Notes: generated from the sequence alone by a model not told the origin. A DNA stretch of 57,917 nucleotides from an uncultured Eubacteriales bacterium (GCA_902801255.1 CADCHO010000013.1:1-57917), one strand, 5' to 3'. Numbered from the stretch's first letter, positions 34,485 to 43,751 are shown. Made by a program: numbers and translations.

Positions 34485-36434
34485 TTAGTACAGTTTAGCT
34501 CCTGCAGGGATCCTGTCGTCCACGAGCAGGAGGTTGAGCATTTCCTCTCCATCGTACTCGTTGACTGCGCTGATAAGCATTCCGTTGCTGTACTCGCCCA
34601 TCATCTTTCTCGGCGGAAGGTTAACTATAGCGATTGCTGTCTTTCCAACGAGTTCAGACGGATCGTAGTACTTCTTGATGCCGCTGAGGATAACTCTGTC
34701 CTCGCCGGATCCGTCATTCAGGACGAACTTCAGCAGCTTGTCAGACTTCTTCACTTCTTCGCAGCTCTTGATCTTCACTGCTCTGAAATCGCTCTTGCTG
34801 AATGTGTCGAAGTCCACTGCCTCTTCGAAGAGCGGCTCTACCTTCACCTTGCTGAAATCAATCTCAACGCGCTCCTTCTTGGCTCCGCCCTTGCCTTCCG
34901 GCTTCATTGTCGGGAAGAGCTGGACGTCTCTGATAGTTGCGCTGTCGGTGAGCAGCATCACGAGTCTGTCGACTCCGATGCCGATTCCGCCTGTCGGCGG
35001 CATTCCGACTTCCAGAGCATTGACGAAGTCAGTATCCATCGGATGAGCCTCGTCGTCGATTCCCAGATCAAGCTGTCTCTGCTGCTCTGCGAATCTCTCG
35101 TACTGGTCAATCGGGTCGTTCAGCTCGCTGAATGCGTTAGACATCTCCCAGCCATTGATGTACGATTCGAATCTTCTTGTGATGCGAGGGTCCTTAGGAT
35201 CCTTCTTTGCCAGCGGCGAAACTTCGAGCGGATGTCCGCAGACGAAGCACGGCCCGTCCAGGAATCCCGGGATATCTTCGCAGTAGTCTTCGAACATCTC
35301 AGCGATGATCTTTCCTCTCGACCACTCCGACTCGTCCTCAAACACCATGCCGTATTTCTTTGCAGCCTCAATAGCCTCTTCATCGCTGTCGATCTTGTCG
35401 AACGGGATGCCTGTCGTCTTGATTACGGCCTCAGTCATGTCGATCTTTCTCCATGGAGGAGTCACGTCGAATTCCTTGTCGCCGTACTTGATGATAGGCG
35501 TGCCATTGACGGCCATAGCACACTTATATGTTACCTGCTCCATGAGATCCATCATGGTCTCGAGGTTTACATATGCCTTGTATGCCTCCATCGAGGTAAA
35601 CTCAGGGCTGTGGTTCTTGTCCATTCCCTCGTTTCTGAACACCTTGCCGATCTCATAGACTCCGTCGAGTCCGCCGACGATGAGTCTCTTGAGGTGAAGC
35701 TCGAGTGAGATACGCAGTGTCATGTCGATGTCGAGTGTGTTGTGGTGTGTCAGGAATGGCCTTGCAGCAGCACCGCCTGCGATATTGCCGAGTACAGGAG
35801 TCTCGACCTCGATGAGATCATAGTCCTCTTCGAGAACCTTACGCATGGTGCTGATGATCTTTGCCCTCTTCATGAATGTTTCTCTTACGTCCTCGTTCAT
35901 GATGAGGTCTACATATCTCTGGCGGTATCTGAGGTCTGTGTCCTTGAGGCCATGCCACTTGTTAGGGAGCACCTGCAGCGACTTGCACAGCAGCGTTACT
36001 TCCTTGGCTCTTATACTGACCTCGCCGGTCTTTGTCTTGAAGACTTCGCCCTTGATGCCGAGGATATCACCCGTATCATATGTCTTGAAGATGTTGTATT
36101 CGTCCTGACCGATGTTGTCTCTTGCAACGAAGATCTGGATGCGGCCCTGTTTGTCCTGCATATCGACAAATGCGACCTTGCCCATGCGGCGGAATGCCAT
36201 GATACGGCCTGCCACTCTGACTTCCTGATCTTCCATGGCCTCGAAGTTGTCTTTGATGTCCTTCGACCATGCGGTCACATCGAAAGTCTCCTCGCGGTAA
36301 GGGTCTCTGCCCATGGCGCGGAGCTCTTCGAGTTTCTTTCTCTTGATCTGCCTCTGTTCGCCGATCTCCTTTTCGGTAAGCTCCTGCTCTACGGCTTCAA
36401 CAGCTGCCTTGATTTCATTTTTAATGTCAGCCAT
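34485..36434 (-). CDS. lysS: lysyl-tRNA synthetase (class II) with C-terminal tRNA-binding domain
   Basis: 649 residues, about 150 longer than usual LysRS. The core (1-500) has an OB-fold anticodon domain and class II motifs: FRNEGMDKNHSPEFT (motif 2) and GIGIGVDRLVMLL (motif 3). A CFVCGHPLEVSPL stretch replaces the more usual TFV-type segment before motif 3. After a Lys/Gly linker (about 505-520) comes an EMAP/Trbp-like OB domain (about 535-649; DFRAVKIKSCEEVKKSDKLL, PPRKMMGEYSNGMLI), like the C-terminus of MetRS, which helps hold tRNA. The start overlaps the greA stop by one base (TAATG). Confidence 0.94.
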   Translation of the reverse strand: MADIKNEIKAAVEAVEQELTEKEIGEQRQIKRKKLEELRAMGRDPYREETFDVTAWSKDIKDNFEAMEDQEVRVAGRIMAFRRMGKVAFVDMQDKQGRIQIFVARDNIGQDEYNIFKTYDTGDILGIKGEVFKTKTGEVSIRAKEVTLLCKSLQVLPNKWHGLKDTDLRYRQRYVDLIMNEDVRETFMKRAKIISTMRKVLEEDYDLIEVETPVLGNIAGGAAARPFLTHHNTLDIDMTLRISLELHLKRLIVGGLDGVYEIGKVFRNEGMDKNHSPEFTSMEAYKAYVNLETMMDLMEQVTYKCAMAVNGTPIIKYGDKEFDVTPPWRKIDMTEAVIKTTGIPFDKIDSDEEAIEAAKKYGMVFEDESEWSRGKIIAEMFEDYCEDIPGFLDGPCFVCGHPLEVSPLAKKDPKDPRITRRFESYINGWEMSNAFSELNDPIDQYERFAEQQRQLDLGIDDEAHPMDTDFVNALEVGMPPTGGIGIGVDRLVMLLTDSATIRDVQLFPTMKPEGKGGAKKERVEIDFSKVKVEPLFEEAVDFDTFSKSDFRAVKIKSCEEVKKSDKLLKFVLNDGSGEDRVILSGIKKYYDPSELVGKTAIAIVNLPPRKMMGEYSNGMLISAVNEYDGEEMLNLLLVDDRIPAGAKLY

Positions 36435-36913
36435 TACCTCTTGACCTCCACGACTCTGTATTTTGCTACACCGTCCGGTACCAGGAACTCTACCTTGTCG
36501 CCTGCCTTCAGTCCCAGAAGGTGCTGGCCTACCAGAGATACGTTCGAGAGCTTTCCGTTCAGCGGATCAGCCTCAGTGGTACCTACAATCTTATATGTGC
36601 TCAGCTCATTTGTAGCGAGATCTTCGATCGTGACTGTACGGCCTGTCTGTACCGAGTCGTCGCTCTCATCTGTCTCCTCTACGATGACGGCTGTACGGAG
36701 GATCTCTTCGATGTTGCTGATTCTTTCTTCAGTCTCAGCCTGCGCATCCTTCGCAGCATCGTACTCAGCGTTCTCACTGATATCTCCGAGGGAGATGGCT
36801 TCCTTGAGCCTTTCAGCGTTCTCTTTACGGACTACGGTAATAAGATGTTCCAGCTCCGCATTAAGGCTTTCATAACCCTCTCTGGTCATTTCATTTGACT
36901 TTAAAGCTGCCAT
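36434..36913 (-). CDS. greA: transcription elongation factor GreA
   Basis: A 159-residue factor that rescues backtracked RNA polymerase by stimulating transcript cleavage. N-terminal coiled coil (about 5-78) with the acidic tip ISLGDISENAEYDAAKD, then an FKBP-like C-terminal domain ending in VEFLVPDGVAKYRVV. Length is standard. It sits between the racemase and lysS genes; greA-lysS pairing is common in Firmicutes. Confidence 0.95.
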   Translation of the reverse strand: MAALKSNEMTREGYESLNAELEHLITVVRKENAERLKEAISLGDISENAEYDAAKDAQAETEERISNIEEILRTAVIVEETDESDDSVQTGRTVTIEDLATNELSTYKIVGTTEADPLNGKLSNVSLVGQHLLGLKAGDKVEFLVPDGVAKYRVVEVKR

Positions 36914-36948
36914 TTTGTCTTCCTTCCCTTTCTTTATATTCCCAGACC

Positions 36949-38052
36949 CTACTGTCTGTTGATCTCTTCAATAGTTACATTTTCGCTTGTCGTGAGTCTC
37001 ATCAGAGCGGAATACTTCATCTTGAATCTCACGATGTCTCCGACACGGATCTGCTCTTTGCAGTCTTCGATGTCGAGTATGGTGTGGTCACCGGATGCCA
37101 TGGATACTTCTGCTCCCTCAAGCATCGGTACTATGTCATCTATGTCGCCGTAATCCTGTCTGCCTATCGCCAGGATAGCGCGTCTGCGGCGGCCTCTGTC
37201 GACGTATGTGCCGACTTTGCCGGAGGCGTCTACACCGAGCTCGCCTATCGGGTGAGTAGGCTTGGTGTTGGTCTCGATGACCTCAGTCTCGAGTATGAAG
37301 CACTCATCGCTCAGCACTTCCGCCTCTTTCCTGCCGTAGCATGTGCGGATATCCTCGAGCGGTCCGATGAATGTGACTGCGCCTATCCTGAGCATATTGA
37401 CCTTAGGATTCATCACTCCGTCGAACAGCGGCATCAGGCTCGATGTTGCTCCGCCCGATACTATCTCGAGCGGTCTGCCGATCGCCTCTTCGACAGCTTC
37501 TGCCCAGTCGGCCAGCATATCCATCTTCTCTTTGGTCGGCTTTACGGAGCCTACACAGCCGAGGTTTGTGCCGATACCTGCGAGATGGATGCAGTCCAGC
37601 TCGTTCTCAACGTATTTTGCTATATCGACCATCTCCTCTTTCTCGAAGAAACCCTCTCTGAGGTCTCCGAGATCCGCCATCAGAATGACATTATGCACCT
37701 TGCCGTTATTGGCGGCTGCCTCCTGGAGAGCCTTTAATGTAGCAAGGCTGCTCTGAAGGCTGTAATCGCAGATCTTCACCATCTCGTCGAGCTCTGACAG
37801 CATCGGGATCCTTATCATGAGGAGCGGGAGCTTAACTCCTGCCGCCTTTGCCCTTGCCAGCTGCTCGAGCCTTGACGAAGCGATCCACTTTGCGCCGCAG
37901 CTCTCGTAGTCGAGTGCTGCAGAAGCCAGGCCTGTAGTCACCTTGATGACACCCGCAACGTCTATGTCCGCTTCGCGGCACCAGCCGATCACAGTATTCA
38001 TATTGTGCCTGAGATTCTTGTGATCAACTATAAGCGTTGGTCTCTTTTTCAT
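36949..38052 (-). CDS. PLP-dependent amino-acid racemase, ornithine racemase (Orr) family
   Basis: A 367-residue enzyme of the alanine-racemase-fold type III superfamily. VAGVIKVTTG near 33-42 carries the PLP lysine; MADLGDLREGFF, GIGTNLGCVGSVKPT and IVSGGATSSLMP are blocks typical of the Orr/YhfX-like family. Ornithine racemase makes D-ornithine for oxidative ornithine fermentation in Clostridia; a different amino acid is possible. It lies 11 nt after the acyl-CoA ligase and 35 nt before greA. No other ornithine-pathway genes are in view. Confidence 0.82.
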   Translation of the reverse strand: MKKRPTLIVDHKNLRHNMNTVIGWCREADIDVAGVIKVTTGLASAALDYESCGAKWIASSRLEQLARAKAAGVKLPLLMIRIPMLSELDEMVKICDYSLQSSLATLKALQEAAANNGKVHNVILMADLGDLREGFFEKEEMVDIAKYVENELDCIHLAGIGTNLGCVGSVKPTKEKMDMLADWAEAVEEAIGRPLEIVSGGATSSLMPLFDGVMNPKVNMLRIGAVTFIGPLEDIRTCYGRKEAEVLSDECFILETEVIETNTKPTHPIGELGVDASGKVGTYVDRGRRRRAILAIGRQDYGDIDDIVPMLEGAEVSMASGDHTILDIEDCKEQIRVGDIVRFKMKYSALMRLTTSENVTIEEINRQ

Positions 38053-38063
38053 GTCGTTTCCTC

Positions 38064-39977
38064 TTAGTCGGCGAGCTTGTTCTCTTCGACGAACCTTCTG
38101 ATCTTCATTCCGGTCGTTTTATTGAACTCACCCTTCTTTATGATGATGTGCTTGACTCTCTTCCAGTCAGGCCAGTTTGCGTTGAGCCTGTCGATCTCGC
38201 TACTTACGAGCGACATAACTGCGCCTTCGTCTCCTGCCCTGTCTCCAAGCGCTTCCTTGACATTCTCTCTGTCAGGACGCAGGGTCACATAGATTCCCCT
38301 CTTCATCCTGTCTTCGTTATCTTCGTCTGCCCAGACCATGCACTCCTCGATGTAAGGACTGCGCGCGATGAGCTCCTCGAGCTCCTCAGGGAAGACGTTC
38401 TTGCCGTTAGCGGCAATTATGACATTCTTTTTACGGCCTGTGATGTATACATAGTTGTTCGCATCGAGGTGACCGATATCGCCGGTATGGAACCAGCCGT
38501 TCTCCATGCTTGCTTCCGTTGCTTCAGGGTTCTTGTAGTAGCCCATCATCACCATAGGTCCGCGGAAGCAGATCTCGCCGTTGCCGTCCTCATCCTTGTC
38601 GATGATCTTACACTCTGTGAACTGGAACAGCTTGCCGGCAGAATCGTTTCTCATGTATTTCCACTGGTCAGGGTTGAGCGCCACCATCGGCGATGTCTCT
38701 GTGAGGCCGTAACCCTGGAGGCACGGAATGCCCATGCTGCGGAAGAACGCGAGCACCTTAGGGTCTACTCTCGCGCCGCCTGCGATGAACATATCGATGT
38801 TGCCGCCGAACTGAGCCATGATCTTGTTTGCGATCGGCTTCGCGATGTTGAGGCCGAACTTGCTCGTGATGTTATTAGCGGCAAACAGCGTATTGACCAG
38901 CTTGTCCTGACCCTGCTTCTTAAGGGTCTTCTGGATCGTGTTGTAGAACTTCTCGTAGATGAGAGGCACTGCGAGCAGGAATGTCGGGTGCACCATCTGC
39001 ATGTCTTTTGTTATGTATTTGAGGCCTCTGCAGAACGCCATCGAAGCTCCCATGAAGAGACCTTCGATCATGGTGCAGGTGCACTCGTATGTATGATGGA
39101 TAGGAAGTACGCTGAAGAAGATGTCGCTCGGACAGACTTCAAGGTATGTCTGCGCGATCAGTACGTCCGTGCAGAGGTTTCTGTGCGAGAGCATTACACC
39201 CTTGCTTACTCCTGTGGTGCCGGATGTGAAGATGATCGACACGAGGTCTGATGCTCTTACTCTGGCGTCGAGGTAGCTCCTGTCGCCGGCTGCGACTTTG
39301 GCCTTGCCCTCTTCTCTCAGGATGTTCCACGAATAGAGTCCGTCCGCAGGATCTTCGTGAGCTTCCCTGTTGACACCGATAACCATCTTAAGGCCTGTCT
39401 TACCTTCAGCCTTGATTTCCTTGAAAAGATTATAGAACTTATCCTGGCAGCAGATGACGGCATCGATCTCGCCCATGCCGCAGAGCGTGGTAAGTTCTTC
39501 TTTCGAAAGCTCCTTGTCGAGCGGAACGACTACGCCGACTCCGCCTGTAATTGCAAAGTACGACTCAGCCCACTCGTAGCAGTTAGCGCCGATGACGCCG
39601 ATGTGTGAACCCTTGAGTCCAAGTCCGAGGAGTGCTGTACCGAGCCCTCTGACGTCATCTCTTACTCCGCCGTAAGTGAATTCCGTGAAGTGGTCATCGC
39701 CGGGCATTATCTGGTGATAGAGCACCTTGTCGCCGAAAGCTTCGACACCCGATTCCATCATCATCTTAAGATCAGTTATTGGTCTGCCGATGCGGTACAT
39801 CACTTCAGGCACCTTGCTCGTGGTAATACCGTCAACGTAGTATTGCATGTCGGCCATTTCGGCTGCTTTTAACTCTCTGTATTCCCCCTCAATCAGGCTG
39901 TCTAGATCGACATCCCTGTACTTAGCAATTATCTCCTTGTAATTATCCAATTTTGTGCTTTCCTCTCCTTTATCCAC
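38064..39977 (-). CDS. long-chain fatty acid:CoA ligase (AMP-binding)
   Basis: A 637-residue adenylate-forming enzyme that activates fatty acids to acyl-CoA. Motifs: IIFTSGTTGVSKGVMLSHRN (P-loop, about 245-264), GYGLTETSP, and WFHTGDIGHLDANNYVYITGR (hinge region), with catalytic Lys in NGKNVFPEELE. A long N-terminal segment of about 60 residues precedes the usual start, as in FadD/ACSL-type proteins. Membrane-associated or cytosolic. First gene of the unit with the racemase, greA and lysS. Confidence 0.92.
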   Translation of the reverse strand: MDKGEESTKLDNYKEIIAKYRDVDLDSLIEGEYRELKAAEMADMQYYVDGITTSKVPEVMYRIGRPITDLKMMMESGVEAFGDKVLYHQIMPGDDHFTEFTYGGVRDDVRGLGTALLGLGLKGSHIGVIGANCYEWAESYFAITGGVGVVVPLDKELSKEELTTLCGMGEIDAVICCQDKFYNLFKEIKAEGKTGLKMVIGVNREAHEDPADGLYSWNILREEGKAKVAAGDRSYLDARVRASDLVSIIFTSGTTGVSKGVMLSHRNLCTDVLIAQTYLEVCPSDIFFSVLPIHHTYECTCTMIEGLFMGASMAFCRGLKYITKDMQMVHPTFLLAVPLIYEKFYNTIQKTLKKQGQDKLVNTLFAANNITSKFGLNIAKPIANKIMAQFGGNIDMFIAGGARVDPKVLAFFRSMGIPCLQGYGLTETSPMVALNPDQWKYMRNDSAGKLFQFTECKIIDKDEDGNGEICFRGPMVMMGYYKNPEATEASMENGWFHTGDIGHLDANNYVYITGRKKNVIIAANGKNVFPEELEELIARSPYIEECMVWADEDNEDRMKRGIYVTLRPDRENVKEALGDRAGDEGAVMSLVSSEIDRLNANWPDWKRVKHIIIKKGEFNKTTGMKIRRFVEENKLAD

Positions 39978-40012
39978 GGTCGTATGCCGCGAAATGCTTT
40001 TCTGTTTTGTGT

Positions 40013-40073
40013 ATAAAAAAAATGGTAAAAGCCACCAGTCAAACCTCGGTGGCCGCCGTAAATTTTACCATTT
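40013..40073 (-). terminator. large terminator hairpin in the 40-kb spacer
   Basis: Outer stem TGGTAAAA/TTTTACCA and inner stem GCCACC/GGTGGC, with eight T following on the minus strand. It ends transcripts coming from the racemase/ABC operon. The remaining spacer 40077-40282 (about 200 nt) holds no gene that I can support. Confidence 0.8.
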
Positions 40074-40282
40074 TACAGTCTCATATGTCAATGAATGCAA
40101 GGGGTCGCATTGCTTTGTTGCAGCCGCATCTTTCCGGAGATTTCCCTCGCGGAATTGGCAGCGAGTGTTTCGCGTAATTCTGGAAAGCACAGGGCTGATA
40201 CGTAATGGCAGTTGAAGTGTATTGGCAATTTGATGCATCGCTGCTCCGCTCCGGGACAATCTCCGGGTGCGGCTGCCTTAAA

Positions 40283-41164
40283 TCACCTGCGTGCTATTAC
40301 TGAGCCCAGAAGTGTAAGTGAACCATGCAGGACTGTACGGCCTGCTGCCGGATCGCTCTCCACTCTCAGTCTTCCGGCAGGCTCATCAAATGTTACATCA
40401 ACCGGCGATCCGGACTTTTCGGCGAGATACATTCCTGCTGCCGCGCTCCCGCTTGCACAGGAATTTTCCCAGAACATCGTGTCGGCTCCCGGTACATATA
40501 CGAGCGGTGTCAAAGGGCGGAGCGCGGTGCCCTCACCCAGGAACATCATGCCCAGGCAGTCCGCGCCGAGTACGCCGCACCACTGCCTCAGCAGGGCTTC
40601 GGCTAGCTCAGGGTCTTCCTTTATTCCGAGGAAGCCTGAATCAGGCTCAATTATTATATGGCTTATGCCTTCCATTTCCACTATAGGAAGAGACAGCATA
40701 GCATTGATCTTCTCTGCCCCTGAATCTTCGATGGCTCCGTCAGCGCCGGCCATACCCGAAGGCTGCAGGTTTACCATGCCGATCCTGACGGCCGGCGGCA
40801 TAATGACGGCCGCGCTGTAGCTGAAAGGGGCCTGCTGTTCGAGGCTTACTGTAAATGGCGCGGATGCTCCGGATACTTTTACAGGCACCGTGCCGCTCTG
40901 CAGGCCTCTGTGCATGGCACAGAGCGCGGCTGCGCACATTGTGGCATTTCCGCAGAATTCTCCTCCTGCCATACGAAGGCTTATCGGCACGCTTCCGTCC
41001 GCGTTACCGCGCTCATAGGTAATAAAGCCGACCTGTTCGACATCAGGCTCCATCCCCATTATCCATGAAGCAACCGCCGGCTGATCTGCAATATCCACCG
41101 CAGTCTCAACCAGCGCCGTTATATTACCTGTCGGATCAAATTTGCAATACTGAATCCTGTCCAT
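40283..41164 (-). CDS. CntK-like, cofactor-independent amino-acid racemase (DapF fold, histidine racemase type)
   Basis: A 293-residue two-Cys racemase. Catalytic Cys lie in GGEFCGNATM (Cys71) and WENSCASGS (Cys236), the two halves of the DapF fold. Sequence blocks KFDPTGNITALV, EQVGFIT, GNADGS, KVSGAS, LGMMF and LVYVPG agree, as I recall them, better with staphylococcal CntK (histidine racemase of staphylopine synthesis) than with diaminopimelate epimerase, whose MCGNGxRC and ACGTGA motifs are changed here. Substrate therefore probably histidine or another polar amino acid (inference). Its ATG overlaps the stop of the ABC ATPase (TAATG), so it belongs to the amino-acid transporter operon. 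No opine synthase genes (cntL/M) are nearby. Confidence 0.78.
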   Translation of the reverse strand: MDRIQYCKFDPTGNITALVETAVDIADQPAVASWIMGMEPDVEQVGFITYERGNADGSVPISLRMAGGEFCGNATMCAAALCAMHRGLQSGTVPVKVSGASAPFTVSLEQQAPFSYSAAVIMPPAVRIGMVNLQPSGMAGADGAIEDSGAEKINAMLSLPIVEMEGISHIIIEPDSGFLGIKEDPELAEALLRQWCGVLGADCLGMMFLGEGTALRPLTPLVYVPGADTMFWENSCASGSAAAGMYLAEKSGSPVDVTFDEPAGRLRVESDPAAGRTVLHGSLTLLGSVIARR

Positions 41165-41922
41165 TATCTCTCAAACACACGAAGGAACTGCTTTGTTCTG
41201 TCCTCCTGCGGATTATCAAACACGTCGCGCGGATCGCCCTGCTCTACAATGACGCCTCCGTCCATAAAAATGACACGGTTGCTGACCGCCTTGGCGAAAG
41301 GCATCTCGTGCGTTACAACCACCATCGTCATTTTCTCTTCTGCGAGCTGGCGGATTACCTTCAGAACTTCGCCGGTAAGCTCCGGATCGAGCGCCGATGT
41401 AGGCTCGTCAAAGAAGAGGATCTCAGGCTTCATTGCCATCGCTCTGGCGATCGCGACTCTCTGCTGCTGACCTCCCGAAAGCTGATACGGATAGGCATTT
41501 GCCTTATCTTCAATGCCCATCTTTTTAAGAAGAGCCATCGCATTCTCTTCGGCTTCGGCCCTGCTTACACCCTGCACGTGGATCGGGGCATCTGTTATAT
41601 TCCTAAGTATACTGTAATGCGGAAAAAGATTGAACTGCTGGAACACGAGGCCGCAGTATTTGCGGAACTTCTTCATATCATGAGGACTTGCGTATACCGC
41701 ATTGCCGCTTCCATCAGTATGAGCAGCCTTTTCTCCCATGTATATGATCTCGCCGCCGTCGATCGTCTCAAGGAAAGTAGCGCATCTGAGCAGCGTCGAC
41801 TTACCGGAGCCCGATGGTCCGATTATGCTCACCACCTCGCCGTGGTCGACACCAAAACTGATGTCCTTGAGCACCTCAAGTCCGTCGAATCTCTTTTCGA
41901 TGTTTTTCATTTCGAGTATCAT
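41164..41922 (-). CDS. polar amino-acid ABC transporter ATPase (GlnQ-like)
   Basis: 252 residues. Walker [10 protein letters not shown] (about 36-44), Q-loop [11 protein letters not shown], signature [17 protein letters not shown], Walker [17 protein letters not shown]-loop VVTHEM: the full set typical of the GlnQ/ArtP group (PAAT family). It follows the permease by 12 nt. Energises import of a polar amino acid, perhaps histidine given the racemase encoded downstream (inference). Confidence 0.95.
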   Translation of the reverse strand: MILEMKNIEKRFDGLEVLKDISFGVDHGEVVSIIGPSGSGKSTLLRCATFLETIDGGEIIYMGEKAAHTDGSGNAVYASPHDMKKFRKYCGLVFQQFNLFPHYSILRNITDAPIHVQGVSRAEAEENAMALLKKMGIEDKANAYPYQLSGGQQQRVAIARAMAMKPEILFFDEPTSALDPELTGEVLKVIRQLAEEKMTMVVVTHEMPFAKAVSNRVIFMDGGVIVEQGDPRDVFDNPQEDRTKQFLRVFER

Positions 41923-41934
41923 TACGCTGCCCTC

Positions 41935-42582
41935 CTACTTGTAGTAATCCATCGATTTCTCGATGCGTGTCATCACGAATTCCACAACATAATTGGCCAC
42001 GAAGTAGAAGACACCCGCTATCAGGAACGGCATGAATGATGACTGTGATGCGGCTATCTGCTTGGCAAGCGAGAAGACCTCAGCATATGCAAGCGTAAAC
42101 GCGAGAGACGTATCCTTTACCAGCGTTATGACTTCGTTCGTCACAGAAGGCAGGATGATCTTCACCACCTGCGGCAGGATGATCTTCATGAAGGTCTGTG
42201 TCTTTGTGTAACCGAGCACCTCAGCAGCCTCATATTGACCGACCGGGATCGATTCGATTCCGCCGCGGTATATCTCTGCGAAGTAAGCTGCGTAGTTCAG
42301 CACAAAGCCGACGATGATCGCCGGGAATCTCCAGTTGCCGATATTCCAGCCGAACAGATAGAACGGTCCGAAATACCAGACAAGAAGCTGCAGCATCAGA
42401 GGGGTGCCGCGCATGATCGATATATATCCTTTAATAAATCCCCGCATAGGCGCAAACTTTGAATTGCGCAGAAGTGCGACTATCATTCCCAAAGGGAGTG
42501 AGCCGATGAGCGTCAGAGCAAAAATCAGGAATGTCTTCCACATGCCCGAGGCCATCGTCGAAAGCATTGTTGAAAAGGTCAT
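41935..42582 (-). CDS. polar amino-acid ABC transporter permease
   Basis: A 215-residue membrane protein of the HisM/GlnP family with about five spans. FIKGYISIMRGTPLMLQLLV near 48-67 is the family start of the core, and EAAEVLGYTKTQTFMKIILPQ (about 130-150) is the EAA loop that contacts the ATPase. The single permease suggests a homodimer. It follows the binding-protein gene by 123 nt that contain a hairpin. Confidence 0.94.
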   Translation of the reverse strand: MTFSTMLSTMASGMWKTFLIFALTLIGSLPLGMIVALLRNSKFAPMRGFIKGYISIMRGTPLMLQLLVWYFGPFYLFGWNIGNWRFPAIIVGFVLNYAAYFAEIYRGGIESIPVGQYEAAEVLGYTKTQTFMKIILPQVVKIILPSVTNEVITLVKDTSLAFTLAYAEVFSLAKQIAASQSSFMPFLIAGVFYFVANYVVEFVMTRIEKSMDYYK

Positions 42583-42619
42583 CTATTCTCCTTGGTTTCA
42601 GTTTAAAGTAACAAACACA

Positions 42620-42645
42620 GTGCTGCAGGAAAAATCCCGCAGCAC
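42620..42645 (-). terminator. attenuator hairpin between binding protein and permease genes
   Basis: GTGCTGC and GCAGCAC form a stem with extra GG/CC pairs, followed by TGTGTTTGTT on the minus strand. A leaky terminator here would let the binding protein be made in excess over the membrane parts, as is usual. Confidence 0.6.
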
Positions 42646-42705
42646 CGGCTGTCTATTGTTCATTATATGCAGCTTGGTCAAATAACCTTATGCTTCCTGT
42701 CGGCA

Positions 42706-43536
42706 TTAGTTATTGATCATCGACAGGTTGTCATAGATCTCAGGATACTTCTTGCCTATCTCATCCATCTTGCCGTTCTCTGCAAGAGTCTTGAGTGCAG
42801 CATTTACCTGATCACGAAGCTCGGTATCATCTGTTCTGAATCCGATAGCATATACTTCCTGGCAAACATCCTCATCCAGATATGCAAGGCCTTCTACCTT
42901 TGTCATCTGATAGTCACCTGTCGTAACGTCGATAGCGATAGCATCGATAGCTCCTGCCTTGAGGTCGTTTACAGCAACAGTGTAAGTATCATACTTTTCG
43001 AAGGATGCGAATGTGTTCATCAGATCCTCAGCGCCGCCTTCAGCGTTCGGAGTCTCGAGCATCTCCTGAGCGGAAGTGCTTCCCTGAACTCCTACCTTCT
43101 TTCCTGCAAGATCAGCTGTCGACTTGATGTCAGAATCCTCCAGAACCATCATCTTAATGGTATTGACTGAGTAAGGATCGCTCCATGCAAACTTAGGCTC
43201 TCTGTCAGGGCTCTTTGTGAATCCCGACCATATGCAGTCGATACTTCCGGACTCGAGCTCTGCATCCTTTGCATCCCAGTTGATGGCAACGCCTTCATAG
43301 TTCCAGCCATTCAGTTCGCATACAGCCTGAGCCAGCTCTACGTCGAAGCCTGTGGTCTCGCCATCATCGCCGATATATGAATATGGAGGGAAGTCCTTAT
43401 CATAACCGTGCTTGAATGTGAATGTCTCTTCTGCTCCGCCTTCATCACTGCTTCCGCCACCGCCGCATGCTGTCAATGCTGCCATCGTGAAGATCATCGC
43501 AAATGCAAGCACAAGTACTGTTAATCTCTTTTTCAT
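42706..43536 (-). CDS. amino-acid ABC transporter substrate-binding lipoprotein
   Basis: A 276-residue lipoprotein: signal peptide with lipobox LTAC (Cys24), then a glycine/serine/glutamate linker and a type II periplasmic-binding fold (about 40-270). FPPYSYIGDDGETTGFDVELA, DCIWSGFTKSPDRE and VGVQGSTSAQEM are typical of the family-3 (HisJ/GlnH) polar amino-acid binders. It captures substrate at the cell surface and hands it to the permease. First gene of the operon; promoter and palindrome lie upstream. Confidence 0.94.
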   Translation of the reverse strand: MKKRLTVLVLAFAMIFTMAALTACGGGGSSDEGGAEETFTFKHGYDKDFPPYSYIGDDGETTGFDVELAQAVCELNGWNYEGVAINWDAKDAELESGSIDCIWSGFTKSPDREPKFAWSDPYSVNTIKMMVLEDSDIKSTADLAGKKVGVQGSTSAQEMLETPNAEGGAEDLMNTFASFEKYDTYTVAVNDLKAGAIDAIAIDVTTGDYQMTKVEGLAYLDEDVCQEVYAIGFRTDDTELRDQVNAALKTLAENGKMDEIGKKYPEIYDNLSMINN

Positions 43537-43603
43537 AATCTTTAGTCCTTTCCGATTGATATGATTTACTTTTTTCTTTAATTGTTTTCTTACACTTTGT
43601 CCG

Positions 43604-43619
43604 CTTTAGTATGCTAAAG
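43604..43619. promoter_or_regulatory. palindrome CTTTAG-tatg-CTAAAG in the amino-acid transporter leader
   Basis: A perfect 6-4-6 inverted repeat about 70-85 nt upstream of the binding-protein ATG and just downstream of the predicted transcription start, where a repressor would block the polymerase. Confidence 0.5.
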
Positions 43620-43637
43620 TGCTAAATTGACAAAGCA

Positions 43638-43666
43638 ATCATAGCATTCACACACCCTACGGTCAA
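43638..43666 (-). promoter_or_regulatory. promoter of the amino-acid transporter operon
   Basis: TTGACC (43661-43666) and TATGAT (43638-43643) on the minus strand, 17-nt spacing, each five of six to consensus. The leader is about 95 nt. Confidence 0.7.
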
Positions 43667-43751
43667 GCATTATTGCTGTTTTCTTACAAATACATTGCCT
43701 GCTGCCAGATTTTCCATAAATGATACATACCTCTTTTTCAATAGAATAATT

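Noticed and set aside
40065-40259. 64-codon minus-strand ORF downstream of the racemase
   Set aside because: TTG start, weak ribosome site, overlaps a terminator at its end, and shows no recognisable features.
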